In this document: piece after piece, positions 18,160-27,072 of the stretch
Numbering within the stretch: the first letter of the stretch is position 1
Layout of the letters: each line of letters begins with the position of its first letter
NCBI RefSeq assembly: GCF_004331465.1
Contig: NZ_SJKB01000023.1
Location: 34,305-98,304 of the forward strand
Reading direction: 5' to 3'
From: Kribbella pittospori
GTDB taxonomy: Bacteria > Actinomycetota > Actinomycetes > Propionibacteriales > Kribbellaceae
DNA: 64,000 nucleotides
Translations under genes and position numbers: made by a program
The notes under the pieces: generated by a model
Told to the model about the DNA's origin: nothing
The model's input: the letters and a program-made list of their open reading frames with translations, nothing else
Database searches by the model: none

Positions 18160-19313
18160 GTGTCGATGCGCAGTGCGTATGTCGTGTGTTTGACCGTTGC
18201 GCAGCGGTCGGAACTGGAAGCGATCACGCGCAGGGCCTGCGCAGAGCATCGTCAAGTAGTCCGAGCCCGGATTGTGCTGGCCGCCGCCGACGGGGAGTCC
18301 AACGCCGCCATCGGGCGCCGCCTCGCGATCGATGCCGACGCCGCCGGCAAGTGGCGCAGGCGATTCTGCCGCAGCGGAATCGAAGGATTGATCGATCTGC
18401 CGCGCAGCGGGCGGCCGTGCAAGTTCACCGCCGAGGTGGTTGCCGGGGTCAAGGCCTTGGCCTGTGAACTGCCCACCACGGCAGGGGTGGCGATGACCCG
18501 GTGGAGCTGTCCCGAGCTGGCGCGTGAAGTAGTGACGCGCGGTGTGGTCGGGCAGATCTCGGCCTCGACGGTGCGCCGGTGGCTGGCCGACGACGCGATC
18601 AAACCCTGGCAGCACCGATCCTGGATCTTTCCCCGCGACCGATATTTCGCGTCCAAAGCCGCTCGGGTGCTCGATCTCTACGCTCGCACCTTCGACGGTG
18701 AGCCACTCGGCAAGGGCGATTTCGTGTTGAGCGCGGATGAGAAACCCGGCGTCCAGGCCCGGCACCGCAAACATCCCAGCCTCGAACCGGCCGCACACCG
18801 GTCGATGCGGGTAGAAGCCGAGTACACACGCAACGGCACACTGGCCTACTTCGCCGCCTACGACGTGCACCGCGCCCACGTCATCGGCCGGTGCGAGCCC
18901 ACCACCGGCATTGCCCCCTTCACCAGACTGGTGGACGAGGTCATGACCGGCGAGCCCTACGCCAGCGCCCGCCGGGAGTTCTGGGTCGTCGACAACGGCG
19001 CCTCCCACCGCAACTGGGCCGCGGCGCAACGACTCAACGACGCCTACCCCAACGCGCACATGATCCATCTGCCCGTGCACGCGTCCTGGCTGAACCAGGT
19101 CGAGATCTACTTCTCCGTCGTGCAACGCAAAGCACTCACCCCCGACAACTTCACCGACTCGACGCCGTGACCGAACGGCTGCTGGCCTTCCAGGACCGCT
19201 ACACCCACACCGCCCAACCCTTCGACTGGACCTTCACCCGCACCGACCTCAACGGCCTCCCCACACGGCTCGGCAAGTACGACTCCCACACGCCACCGCC
19301 GCTGGCCGCGTAA
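18160..19313 (+). pseudogene. IS630 transposase (frameshifted near 19160)
   Basis: An N-terminal HTH (ITRRACAEHRQVVRARIVL, ESNAAIGRRLAIDADAAGKW) is followed by the DDE catalytic domain (VLSADEKPGVQA, WVVDNGASHRN, HASWLNQVEIYFSVVQRK). The first frame stops at 19170 after FTDSTP; a one-base shift continues AVTERLLAFQDRY to the natural stop at 19313. It may be a damaged copy or a frameshift-expressed one. Confidence 0.85.
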
Positions 19314-19343
19314 CCACCGACGAACTAACGGGCGCACCCACTA

Positions 19344-20518
19344 GTGTCCTGCTTCTGAAGTTCGCTACATAAGTCTAGGGTTGGTGTATGCCTAGGACTG
19401 GGCGGCCGAAGGCCGAGTTGAGGTTGACCGATGCTGAGCGTGCGCAGTTGGGGCGTTGGGCTCGGCGGGCGAAGTCGTCGCAGGTGCTGGCGTTGCGGTC
19501 GCGGATCGTTCTTGCCTGTGCCGAGCCTGGTGCAGTGAGCAAGGAGGTCGCGGCGGCGCTGGGGTGTTCGGAGTCGACGGTCGGTAAGTGGCGTCGCCGG
19601 TTTCTGCAGCGGCGTCTTGATGGTCTGGTGGATGAGGATCGGCCGGGGCGGCCGTCGTCGGTGAGCCTGGATCAGGTCGAGGACGTGATCGTGGCGACGC
19701 TGGAGTCGAGGCCGGCCGATGCCACGCATTGGTCGCAGTCGTCAATGGCGAAGCGGACTGGTTTGTCGCGGTCGACGATCGGGCGGATCTGGCGCGATTT
19801 CGGTCTCAAGCCGCACCGGGTGGACGGGTTCAAGGTGTCGGCCGATCCGTTGTTCGTGGAGCGGGTCGTCGATGTCGTCGGGCTCTACCACAATCCGCCG
19901 GAGTGCGCGGTGGTGCTGTGCGTGGATGAGAAGTCGCAGATCCAGGCGCTGGATCGGTCGCAGCCGGTACTGCCGATGATGCTGGGCATGCCGCAGCGGC
20001 GCACACACGACTACCGGCGTAACGGGATCACGTCGCTGTTCGCGGCGTTCAACGTTGCCGACGGCACCGTGATCACCGAACGGCATCGCCAGCACCGCGC
20101 GACCGAGTTCAAGAAGTTCCTGACCGCGATCGACAAGACGGTGCCAGAGAGCCTGGACGTCTACATCGTGGCCGACAACTACGGCACCCACAAAACCCCG
20201 GCGATCAAGGCCTGGCTGGCCAAACACCCCCGCTTCCACATGCACTTCACCCCGACCGGATCGTCGTGGCTCAACCAGGTCGAGCGCTGGTTCGCCTACC
20301 TCACCGACCAGAAGATCCGCCGCGGAGCCTACAAAAGCGTTCAGGCACTGGAAGCTGACACCCGCGCCTGGGTGAAGTCCTGGAACGACGACCCGAAACC
20401 GTTCATCTGGAAGAAGACCGCCGAGGAAATCCTCGACTCCCTCAGTCGCTACCTCCAACGCGTCACCGGGCAAACCGCCCGCGACCAACTTATGCAACGA
20501 ACCTCAGAAGCAGGACAC
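19344..20518 (+). mobile_element. IS630-family element 2, directly abutting element 1
   Basis: Ends begin GTGTCCTGCTTCTGA at 19344 and, on the minus strand, at 20518, with a few mismatches further in. The left TA (19342-19343) is shared with element 1 and the right TA is 20519-20520. The two elements thus sit head to tail with a single TA between them. Length 1,175 bp. Confidence 0.92.
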
Positions 20519-20521
20519 TAG
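19388..20521 (+). CDS. IS630-family transposase, intact
   Basis: 377 residues in one frame. The HTH part (EVAAALGCSESTVGKWRRRF) precedes a second HTH (MAKRTGLSRSTIGRIWRDFG) and the DDE core: VVLCVDEKSQIQALDR, YIVADNYGTHKTP and GSSWLNQVERWFAYL with the final Glu. The TAG stop codon is made from the last C of the element's end plus the flanking target TA, so the reading frame ends exactly at the insertion junction. Confidence 0.93.
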   Translation: MPRTGRPKAELRLTDAERAQLGRWARRAKSSQVLALRSRIVLACAEPGAVSKEVAAALGCSESTVGKWRRRFLQRRLDGLVDEDRPGRPSSVSLDQVEDVIVATLESRPADATHWSQSSMAKRTGLSRSTIGRIWRDFGLKPHRVDGFKVSADPLFVERVVDVVGLYHNPPECAVVLCVDEKSQIQALDRSQPVLPMMLGMPQRRTHDYRRNGITSLFAAFNVADGTVITERHRQHRATEFKKFLTAIDKTVPESLDVYIVADNYGTHKTPAIKAWLAKHPRFHMHFTPTGSSWLNQVERWFAYLTDQKIRRGAYKSVQALEADTRAWVKSWNDDPKPFIWKKTAEEILDSLSRYLQRVTGQTARDQLMQRTSEAGH

Positions 20522-20945
20522 CTGTTCCTCACTTCGATGATCGGGTTGTTCCTGGCCTTCATGGCCTGGCCGATGATCGCCAATCGAGTTCTACGCACGG
20601 CCCGGTGTCGGAGTTCGTCGGCCTCGGTTTCGTGTTGTTCGGAATGTTCGTGCAGTTGCCCTTCGCACTGATCATTCCCTGGTCCTCGACCATGTCGCGT
20701 TTCGAGAATGCAACGTGTATCTGGACTGCTGCTTCTTCCGTTGCTGACGACCACGTCGCTCGTCGGGGCGGCTCCTGGCACGCCGATCAGCACCGGCGTC
20801 ACGATCATCTAATGGCTCGCGGCCCTGCCGAGGATCCCTGCGCCAGCCGCGTCCGTAGTGGCCACCCTCGTCGCCACGGATGGCCGCCGCGAGTCGACCC
20901 ACCAGCCTGATGTGTTCTATGCCGAAAGGCTCAGTCGTCCAGGCG
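20521..20945 (+). pseudogene. Membrane-protein remnant and gene-free DNA right of the IS630 pair
   Basis: Immediately after the IS, the plus strand reads LFLTSMIGLFLAFMAWPMI and, in a second frame, EFVGLGFVLFGMFVQLPFAL: hydrophobic segments of a degraded membrane protein. A possible N-terminal piece (GTG at 17588, ending at 17680) lies left of the IS pair. The pattern resembles YesL/DUF624 proteins, often found with sugar ABC transporters, but the match is too broken to be sure. From ~20760 to 20945 nothing recognisable is seen. Confidence 0.35.
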
Positions 20946-22043
20946 TCAGGAACGATCCTGCTGACGCGTGGTCTGTGGCTGTCCATCGAGTTCGGTAATC
21001 GCGACTGGACGACCGAGGTCACGCGAGCGGTAGGCGGCTTCGACGAACTCGGTCGCGTGCGCCGCCGCGGCGCCAGGGGCCGGATTGTCTCCGCTACCCA
21101 GGATGAGCCGGACGAGGGTGCGGGCGGGCTCTTGGCTGGGGTACGCCCCCTCGTCGGCAGCGTCGATCACCTCAACGCCTGCGCCGTACCGATGGACTTC
21201 CACCCGCCCGAGACGCAGGTTCTGGATCACGTGACCAGCCGTGCCGTGATACCGCAGCTCGTGGTGGCCGACCTCCCCTTCGGGAAGGGAGCCGGTCGAC
21301 GCCACCGAGCCCACTGCGCCCGATTCGAGCCGGAACGAAACCGCGTCGACAAGATCGACCGGGAGGTCGCAGTCGGACATGTACGCGGCCACGTCGGCAG
21401 GACGTTGACCGGTCGCCCAGCTGACCATCGCCGCGGTATGACTGAGTTGTGTCTGCCCTTGCCCGCCGCCCGCGACGGCCGGGTCCCGGTAGGTGGCGGC
21501 CTGCGGCTTCATCAGGGGGTACTTCGCATCCGCGCCCTCGGCACCGGCAGCGCCGCGGTAGTGGATGCCGGCCGACGACGAATAAAAGCCCGAGACAAGC
21601 ATGAGGTCGCCGATCTGTCCGTCCTGGAGAGCATCCCGGCATCGGCGCGCGGACTTCGTGTACTGATAGGTGAATCCGACCAGGAGGTGCAGGCCTCGGT
21701 CGCCGGCGAGGCGTACCAGATCCCATGCGTCTACGGACAACAACGTCATCGGCTTCTCGACGAGCACATGCACGTCGTGCACCAAGGCGGTTCGGACCAC
21801 GGGATAGTGGTCGCAATGCGGCACGGCAACGATGACCCCGTCGAGCTCCGTGCCGGCGAACATCTCGTCGGCCGTCGCGTACGTCTTTGCGAGTCCGAAG
21901 TGCTGAGCGGCGACGGCGAGGCGCTGCGGGTCGGAATCCGCGAGCGCTGCGACGTCGCACTGGCCGCTGGCCAGCAGGCTGGGGATGTGGTGCCGGGTGG
22001 CCCACCATCCGGTCCCGATGATCCCGATTCGGGGACGAAACAC
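20946..22043 (-). CDS. Gfo/Idh/MocA-family oxidoreductase 1
   Basis: 365 residues. The N-terminal Rossmann domain reads RIGIIGTGWWATRHHIPSLL and VLVEKPMTL, the EKP motif of the family. The C-terminal half is the alpha/beta substrate domain. Members oxidise or epimerise sugars and inositols using NAD(P). The GTG at 22043 is chosen because it follows GGAGG and gives a canonical N-terminus; the frame continues open upstream to 22304 without homology. It is the last gene of the minus-strand catabolic run but has its own upstream gap with a candidate operator, so it may be regulated separately. Confidence 0.88.
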   Translation of the reverse strand: MFRPRIGIIGTGWWATRHHIPSLLASGQCDVAALADSDPQRLAVAAQHFGLAKTYATADEMFAGTELDGVIVAVPHCDHYPVVRTALVHDVHVLVEKPMTLLSVDAWDLVRLAGDRGLHLLVGFTYQYTKSARRCRDALQDGQIGDLMLVSGFYSSSAGIHYRGAAGAEGADAKYPLMKPQAATYRDPAVAGGGQGQTQLSHTAAMVSWATGQRPADVAAYMSDCDLPVDLVDAVSFRLESGAVGSVASTGSLPEGEVGHHELRYHGTAGHVIQNLRLGRVEVHRYGAGVEVIDAADEGAYPSQEPARTLVRLILGSGDNPAPGAAAAHATEFVEAAYRSRDLGRPVAITELDGQPQTTRQQDRS

Positions 22044-22072
22044 TGCCGACCTCCGCTCGTAGTTCTGACAGG

Positions 22073-22092
22073 GAACTGCGTCTTCGTATTTG
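22073..22092 (+). promoter_or_regulatory. Candidate IclR-type operator upstream of oxidoreductase 1
   Basis: GAACTGCGTCTTCGTATTTG matches the recurrent motif (compare GAAGCTGCGTCTTCATATTG at 10033). It lies 30 bp upstream of the oxidoreductase start codon, in an 83-bp gap. Confidence 0.55.
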
Positions 22093-22126
22093 GGAACTAC
22101 TTGACCCTCACGCGCGGGGTGGCCAC

Positions 22127-23131
22127 TTATTCGCCCCCGAACGCACTGTCGAACGCCGCGACCGGGGCGTCGAACGCCAGCCGGCGTACGAACTGGACCG
22201 CCTCGGCCGCGCCGAGCAGCCGATCCATTCCGGCGTCCTCCCATTCCACCGAGATCGGGCCGTCGTACCCGATGCTGTTTAACGCCCGGAAGCAATCCTC
22301 CCAAGGCACGTCACCGTGGCCGATCGACACGAAGTCCCACCCACGGCGCAGGTTCGCCCAGGGCAAGTGGGAGGAAAGCCGGCCGCGCCGCCCGTCACCC
22401 ACCCGAACCTTCGTGTCCTTGCAGTCGACGTGGTAGATCCGGTCAGAGAAGTCGAGCAGGAAGTTCACCGGGTCCACGTCCTGCCACATCATGTGCGACG
22501 GGTCCCAGTTCAGCCCGAACGCCGGCCGGTGGTCGATCGCTTCGAGTGTGCGTGCCGTAGTCCAGTAGTCATAAGCGATCTCGCTTGGGTGCACCTCGTG
22601 CGCGAACCGGACCCCCTCCACATCGAACACGTCCAGAATCGGGCTCCAACGGACGACGAAGTCGTCGTAACCGTCGTCGATCATCGACTCCGGGACCGGC
22701 GGGAACATTGCCACTGTGTGCCAGATGGACGAGCCCGTGAAGCCCACCACGGTGCTGACGCCCAGCTTGGCGGCGGCGCGAGCCGTGTCCATCATCTCCC
22801 GCGCCGCGGCCTGGCGGACCTCATCCGAGTTCCCGCTCCCCCAAACCCGGGCCGGCAAGATGCCCTGGTGGCGCCGATCGATCGGGTCGTCGCAGACCGC
22901 CTGCCCGACAAGGTGGTTGGAGATCGCCCACACCTTCAGATCGTGCTTCGCCAGAGTCTCCAGCTTGCGCGGAATGTAGGTTTCGTCGGCGAGCGCCTTG
23001 TCCACCTCGAAGTGGTCACCCCAGCAGGCGATCTCCAAGCCGTCGTAGCCCCACTCGGCGGCCAGTCGGCATACCTCGTCGAAAGGCAGGTCGGCCCACT
23101 GGCCGGTGAACAGCGTGATCGGTCGTGGCAT
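22127..23131 (-). CDS. Sugar phosphate isomerase/epimerase family (TIM barrel, AP endonuclease-2 like)
   Basis: 334 residues beginning MPRPITLFTGQWADLPFDEV. WGYDGLEIACWGDHF, VRFAHEVHPSEIAYD, FGLNWDPSHMMWQ, IYHVDCKD and ISVEWEDAG provide the metal ligands of the xylose-isomerase-like TIM barrel. Members include inosose dehydratases, keto-sugar epimerases and 3-keto-glycoside hydrolases. Its place between two Gfo/Idh oxidoreductases fits a 3-keto sugar pathway. The ATG at 23131 follows GAGGAGATC. Reaction unknown. Confidence 0.85.
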   Translation of the reverse strand: MPRPITLFTGQWADLPFDEVCRLAAEWGYDGLEIACWGDHFEVDKALADETYIPRKLETLAKHDLKVWAISNHLVGQAVCDDPIDRRHQGILPARVWGSGNSDEVRQAAAREMMDTARAAAKLGVSTVVGFTGSSIWHTVAMFPPVPESMIDDGYDDFVVRWSPILDVFDVEGVRFAHEVHPSEIAYDYWTTARTLEAIDHRPAFGLNWDPSHMMWQDVDPVNFLLDFSDRIYHVDCKDTKVRVGDGRRGRLSSHLPWANLRRGWDFVSIGHGDVPWEDCFRALNSIGYDGPISVEWEDAGMDRLLGAAEAVQFVRRLAFDAPVAAFDSAFGGE

Positions 23132-23144
23132 AGCGGAGATCTCC

Positions 23145-24341
23145 TCAGAATTGGTGGTCGGGACCGGCGTCCACGTCGGTCCACGACGCCTTCTCGTCAG
23201 CGGCTCGGCCAACCGCGTCAAGGACCTGCTGCACCTGCAGCGCGTCGGCGAACGACGGACGCGGGTCCGTACCGGTCGCGATGGCGTCAAGGAAGTCACG
23301 GGCCTGGTGGGTGAACGCGTGCTCGTAACCGATGAGATGCCCCGGCGGCCACCACGCCGACAGGTACGGGTGGTCCGGCTCGGTGACCAGAATCCGGGTG
23401 AAGCCCTGCTCGCTGCCAGGTCGGGCAGCGTCGTAGAACTCCAACTCGTTGAGCCGTTCCAGGTCGAACGTCACCGACCCCTGCGACCCGTTGATCTCCA
23501 CCCGCAGCCCGTTCTTGCGACCGGTAGCGAACCGGGTTGCCTCGTACGTCGCCACCGCGCCACCGTCGAGCCGGGCCAGGAACAGCGCTGCGTCGTCAAC
23601 AGTGACCGGTCCGGTGCCTGCTCCCGCGGAGCCGGTCAGACTGCCGGCTCCGACCGGCAACGGTCTCTCGGTCACGAACGTCTCGGTCAGCGCGCTCACC
23701 GTGGCGATCCGCTGGCCGGTGACGAACTGGGTCAGGTCGATGATGTGTGCGCCGATGTCGCCCAGCGCGCCGGAACCTGCCTTGTCGTTCTGCAAGCGCC
23801 ACACCAGCGGGAACTGCGGATCGACGATCCAGTCCTGCAGGTACGCCGCGCGCACGTGCCGGATCACACCGAGCCGTCCGGCGGCTATCAGGTCCCGCAT
23901 CACCGTGACCGCGGGCACTCTCCGGTAGGTGAAGCCACACATCGACAGAGTGCCGTCGGCCCGAGCTGTCTGCGCGGCGGCCACCATGGACTGTGCCTCG
24001 GCCACCGTGTTGGCCAAGGGCTTCTCACACAGCACATGTTTGCCGGCGGCCAGCGCGGCCAGCGCGATCTCTGCGTGACTGTCACCCGGGGTGCAGATGT
24101 CGACCACGTCGATGTCGTCCCGGTCGACCAGCTCCCGCCAGCTCGTGGTGTACCGCTCCCAGCCGAGCCGGTCCGCGGCAGCCGACACGTTTGTCTCGTC
24201 CCGACCGCAGATCATCGCCATCCGCGCCCGGACCGGCAGGTCGTACACCCGGTTCACGATCCGCCAAGCCTGTGAGTGCGCAGCACCCATGAAGGCGTAG
24301 CCGACCATGCCGATTCGCAACTCGCTCTCTGCAGTGGACAC
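23145..24341 (-). CDS. Gfo/Idh/MocA-family oxidoreductase 2
   Basis: 398 residues. The nucleotide-binding start is LRIGMVGYAFMGAAHSQAW, followed by DIDVVDICTPGDSHAEIA and HVLCEKPLANT. The substrate domain includes GALGDIGAHIIDLTQF with the usual catalytic-region His. It is about 30 residues longer than the paralogue at 20946. A GTG start at 24341 behind GGGGGT is preferred; a TTG at 24353 is an alternative. Only 13-15 bp separate it from its neighbours on both sides, so it belongs to one operon with the isomerase and esterase. Confidence 0.87.
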   Translation of the reverse strand: MSTAESELRIGMVGYAFMGAAHSQAWRIVNRVYDLPVRARMAMICGRDETNVSAAADRLGWERYTTSWRELVDRDDIDVVDICTPGDSHAEIALAALAAGKHVLCEKPLANTVAEAQSMVAAAQTARADGTLSMCGFTYRRVPAVTVMRDLIAAGRLGVIRHVRAAYLQDWIVDPQFPLVWRLQNDKAGSGALGDIGAHIIDLTQFVTGQRIATVSALTETFVTERPLPVGAGSLTGSAGAGTGPVTVDDAALFLARLDGGAVATYEATRFATGRKNGLRVEINGSQGSVTFDLERLNELEFYDAARPGSEQGFTRILVTEPDHPYLSAWWPPGHLIGYEHAFTHQARDFLDAIATGTDPRPSFADALQVQQVLDAVGRAADEKASWTDVDAGPDHQF

Positions 24342-24356
24342 CAATACCCCCAATCG

Positions 24357-25145
24357 TCAGGCCCAGGTGCCGGCAACGTGGAACTTCAGGTGCCGCGGCA
24401 ACTGCCCGGACCAGTAACTCCAGTCGTGTCCGCCCTGGGTTTCTTCGTACAGGTGAGCGATGTGGTGACGGTGAAGATGCCGCGCGAAGGCACGGTTGGA
24501 CTCGATTACCGAGTCGGCGGTGCCGCAGCCGAACGCGATTTGTAGTCCGGCTCGACGGTTGGCATCCAGGACGAGATGGGTCGGATCGTGCTCGAGTTCG
24601 GCGGCTTCGCCGGCCCAGATCCGCCGGCGACTGTCGTCATCGACGAACACGTACAGCTGATCGGGGCGAAAGTACCCACTCATCGCGGTAGCACTGGAGA
24701 ACGCCATCGGGTGACGAAGCGCGAGAGTCAGCGCGGCGTACCCTCCCATCGACAAGCCGGTGATCCACCGACGACCGTCCAACGGGAACGTGACGTCAGC
24801 CCACGACAAAAGCTCCTGCATGAGCCACGTCTCTGCCTTGGCGGAGCCGTCGCTCCAGTCCGCCCATGCCGAGCCGTGCAGGATCCCGGTGTCCGACGGA
24901 GCGATGATGACCGGTTGATCAGTCGGTGAGACGTCGAGGATCCGGGACGCGATGTCGTGGACACGCGCCTTGAGGAACCAGTTATGTCCTGCGGCGTCAT
25001 TCACGCCGTGCAGGAGCACCAGGAGCGGGTGTGGTCCCGGCCACGCAGGTTTCCAGGTCCAGACAGCAACCCGGGCACGATTGGCGGGACTGTAGACATC
25101 GGCGATGCTCACCCCCGCGGGAAGCACGCCCATCGGCCGACTCAT
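24357..25145 (-). CDS. Alpha/beta-hydrolase esterase (tributyrin esterase/Fes-like)
   Basis: 262 residues. PHPLLVLLHGVNDAAGHNW forms the oxyanion region, ITGLSMGGYAALTLAL has the nucleophile Ser in GLSMGG, and QGGHDWSYW gives the catalytic His near the C-terminus. There is no signal peptide. Members de-esterify acylated sugars or other small esters. The start overlaps the stop of the upstream SDR gene by one base, pointing to coupled translation. Confidence 0.85.
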   Translation of the reverse strand: MSRPMGVLPAGVSIADVYSPANRARVAVWTWKPAWPGPHPLLVLLHGVNDAAGHNWFLKARVHDIASRILDVSPTDQPVIIAPSDTGILHGSAWADWSDGSAKAETWLMQELLSWADVTFPLDGRRWITGLSMGGYAALTLALRHPMAFSSATAMSGYFRPDQLYVFVDDDSRRRIWAGEAAELEHDPTHLVLDANRRAGLQIAFGCGTADSVIESNRAFARHLHRHHIAHLYEETQGGHDWSYWSGQLPRHLKFHVAGTWA

Positions 25146-25879
25146 CAGCCGACGGCCCTTGTCGCAGCGGCGATGCCGTCCAGGTCGGCGTCGAGGACAT
25201 GCCGCACGGTGATCGATTCGACGTGCACGCCGGCAGGGGCATTGATCGCGGTGACGACCTGGTCAGCGACGTCGTCAGGAGTCAGAAACGCCTTGGAGCC
25301 GATGAATCCAGCCGGATCGGTGACCGCGGAGTTCCAGAATCCGGTGGTGACACCAGCCGGAAAGAGGGCAGTGACTTTGATTCCTGCGGCCAGGCCCTCC
25401 AGCTGCGCGGCCTCGGTGAAGCCGCGCACGGCGAACTTGGTTGCGCAGTAGGCAGCCTGCCCGGGTTCTGCTCGCTGTCCCGCGGTGGAGATGACGTTGA
25501 CGATGTGGCCAGGGCACCCCAGGCGGGCCATCTCACGGAATGCCGCCGCAGTGAGTTGGATGACGGCCCGGACGTTCACCTGCCACATCAACTCGAGGTC
25601 TGCCATCCGGATCCGGTCGACCGGTGCATGGCGGGCCAGACCGGCGTTGTTGACCAGCAGATCCAGGCGGCCATACTGGTCCACCACGGTGTCGATCAGC
25701 CGACTGGTACCTTCAGCGTCGGCGAGATCCTGGACCACGCAGTCCTGCGCCGGTCGCTGGTCGACACCCACGACAGTCATACCGTCACCGATGAGCCGTT
25801 GCTTCACCGCGAGGCCGATGCCACTCGCGGCACCGGTCACCACTGCGACCCGGCTGTCGGTCCGCCCTGGCGCGGTCAT
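25145..25879 (-). CDS. Short-chain dehydrogenase/reductase
   Basis: 244 residues with the classical SDR motifs: TGAASGIG (cofactor binding), NNAG, a Ser in VISTAG and YCATK (catalytic Tyr and Lys). VGVDQR with an acidic residue after the second strand suggests NAD(H). The start overlaps the end of the P450 gene by 4 bp. It may oxidise an alcohol produced by upstream enzymes, but the substrate cannot be read. Confidence 0.9.
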   Translation of the reverse strand: MTAPGRTDSRVAVVTGAASGIGLAVKQRLIGDGMTVVGVDQRPAQDCVVQDLADAEGTSRLIDTVVDQYGRLDLLVNNAGLARHAPVDRIRMADLELMWQVNVRAVIQLTAAAFREMARLGCPGHIVNVISTAGQRAEPGQAAYCATKFAVRGFTEAAQLEGLAAGIKVTALFPAGVTTGFWNSAVTDPAGFIGSKAFLTPDDVADQVVTAINAPAGVHVESITVRHVLDADLDGIAAATRAVG

Positions 25880-27021
25880 CGGCGGATCACCGGGATCGCG
25901 TTAAATCGTTCGAGCACGGTTATCGTGTCCGCGCCGGCGCCTTCCCGGGCCCAGTCGATGTCGGGCTCACCGTCGAATTCCCACTCAGGCCATTCGCCGA
26001 CCAGGACCTCCAAGAGGGCGTGCATCTCCAGCTCGGTGATGTTCATTCCCAGGCATGAGTGGCGGCCTGCGCCGAAGGCGAGATGCGGTTTGCGTTCACG
26101 GTGGATGTCGATGCGTTCAGGGCGTTCCCACACCGTCGCGTCGTGGTTGGCCGAGACGAAGCTGAGAACGACGTTCCGTTGCTGATCCCCGCTGGCTTGG
26201 ACGACCCGCTCCATCTTCGGCAGCGGGGACAAGAAACGCGCGAGCTCGGCAACGGTGCGATTGAATGCCGCGGCGTTCCCAGCCAGGTAGCGGCGGTCGT
26301 CGGACGATCGGATGAGGTGCCAGACAAGTCCGGTCGCGAGCTTGATGACGGTGTCCCGTCCACCGGCCATGAGAACGCTGCCGATGCCGAACATCTCGGG
26401 TCGGGAGAGTTGTCGCCCGTCCACGACGAGCTGGGCTATCCGGTCCCAGATGTCCTGTCGCTCAGGATCTTCGACCGGCGCACGTTCAGCGTCATCGAAC
26501 ACCCGGGTGAGGTAGGCATGCAGCGTGTTCCCCGATCGCTGCGTTGGCTGGTCGAAGCGCCGTTCCCGGTGCGCGCGTTTCGACGCGGCAGTCACCTGGC
26601 CCGACGCCCATGCGTCCGCCGTCCAGACATCCGGCCCCCAGGACAGCCACTCGTCGTAGTCCTGAGGGCGGTCGAAGATGATCGTGAGGCAACCGATCAC
26701 GTACGGCAACGCGAACTCCCCGCAGATCTCGCCGCCGCCGTTGGCGTTGATCCGGCCGATGAGGTCGCGAGCGAGCGCGCGAAACTGCGGCACCTTCGGC
26801 TCAATCGCCGAGCTCATGAAGATCGGCTGCACCGCCTCGCGGAACAGCGTGTGGCGCGGCGGGTCGAGCTCGAGCGGAAGCTGCTGATAGTCGCGCACAT
26901 CCCGGTCCCCCACCACGTCGCTGGAGAACCGCGTGAAGTCCTTGGCCGCCGCGCGTACCTCTTTGTGCCCTCGGATCTCCACGCGGGCACTACCTGTCTC
27001 ACGCATCGTCCACCCCACCAT
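25876..27021 (-). CDS. Cytochrome P450
   Basis: 381 residues, slightly shorter than most bacterial P450s. Visible are the I-helix MAGGRDTVIK, the ExxR motif in VAELARFLSPL and the heme-binding loop AFGAGRHSCLG with Cys323 as axial ligand. The electron donors are presumably the ferredoxin (28364) and reductase (28561) encoded divergently beyond the ROK gene. It heads a minus-strand operon with SDR, esterase, oxidoreductase and isomerase genes, so a carbohydrate-derived substrate is plausible. A second start at 27006 behind GGTGGGGTGG would remove five codons. A candidate operator lies at 27026-27043. Confidence 0.92.
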   Translation of the reverse strand: MVGWTMRETGSARVEIRGHKEVRAAAKDFTRFSSDVVGDRDVRDYQQLPLELDPPRHTLFREAVQPIFMSSAIEPKVPQFRALARDLIGRINANGGGEICGEFALPYVIGCLTIIFDRPQDYDEWLSWGPDVWTADAWASGQVTAASKRAHRERRFDQPTQRSGNTLHAYLTRVFDDAERAPVEDPERQDIWDRIAQLVVDGRQLSRPEMFGIGSVLMAGGRDTVIKLATGLVWHLIRSSDDRRYLAGNAAAFNRTVAELARFLSPLPKMERVVQASGDQQRNVVLSFVSANHDATVWERPERIDIHRERKPHLAFGAGRHSCLGMNITELEMHALLEVLVGEWPEWEFDGEPDIDWAREGAGADTITVLERFNAIPVIRR

Positions 27022-27025
27022 TTTG

Positions 27026-27043
27026 TGCGGTATCCGGTTTAAT
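27026..27043 (-). promoter_or_regulatory. Candidate operator, P450 promoter
   Basis: On the minus strand the sequence is ATTAAACCGGATACCGCA, directly upstream of the P450 start. It matches ATTAAACGGATATCGTAT at 28321-28338, in the ferredoxin promoter, with a one-base indel. The two sites flank the ROK regulator gene. Confidence 0.5.
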
Positions 27044-27072
27044 CTCCGGTGGCCGCACGCTAGCAGAGCAAG

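Larger units (their letters stand above)
17683..19341 (+). mobile_element. IS630-family element 1 with passenger gene
   Basis: Bounded by perfect 30-bp inverted repeats at 17683-17712 and 19312-19341 (GTGGGTGCGCCCGTTAG...). It is flanked by TA at 17681-17682 and 19342-19343, the target duplication of IS630/Tc1 elements. At 1,659 bp it is longer than a minimal IS630 because it carries a divergent passenger gene beside the transposase. Confidence 0.92.
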
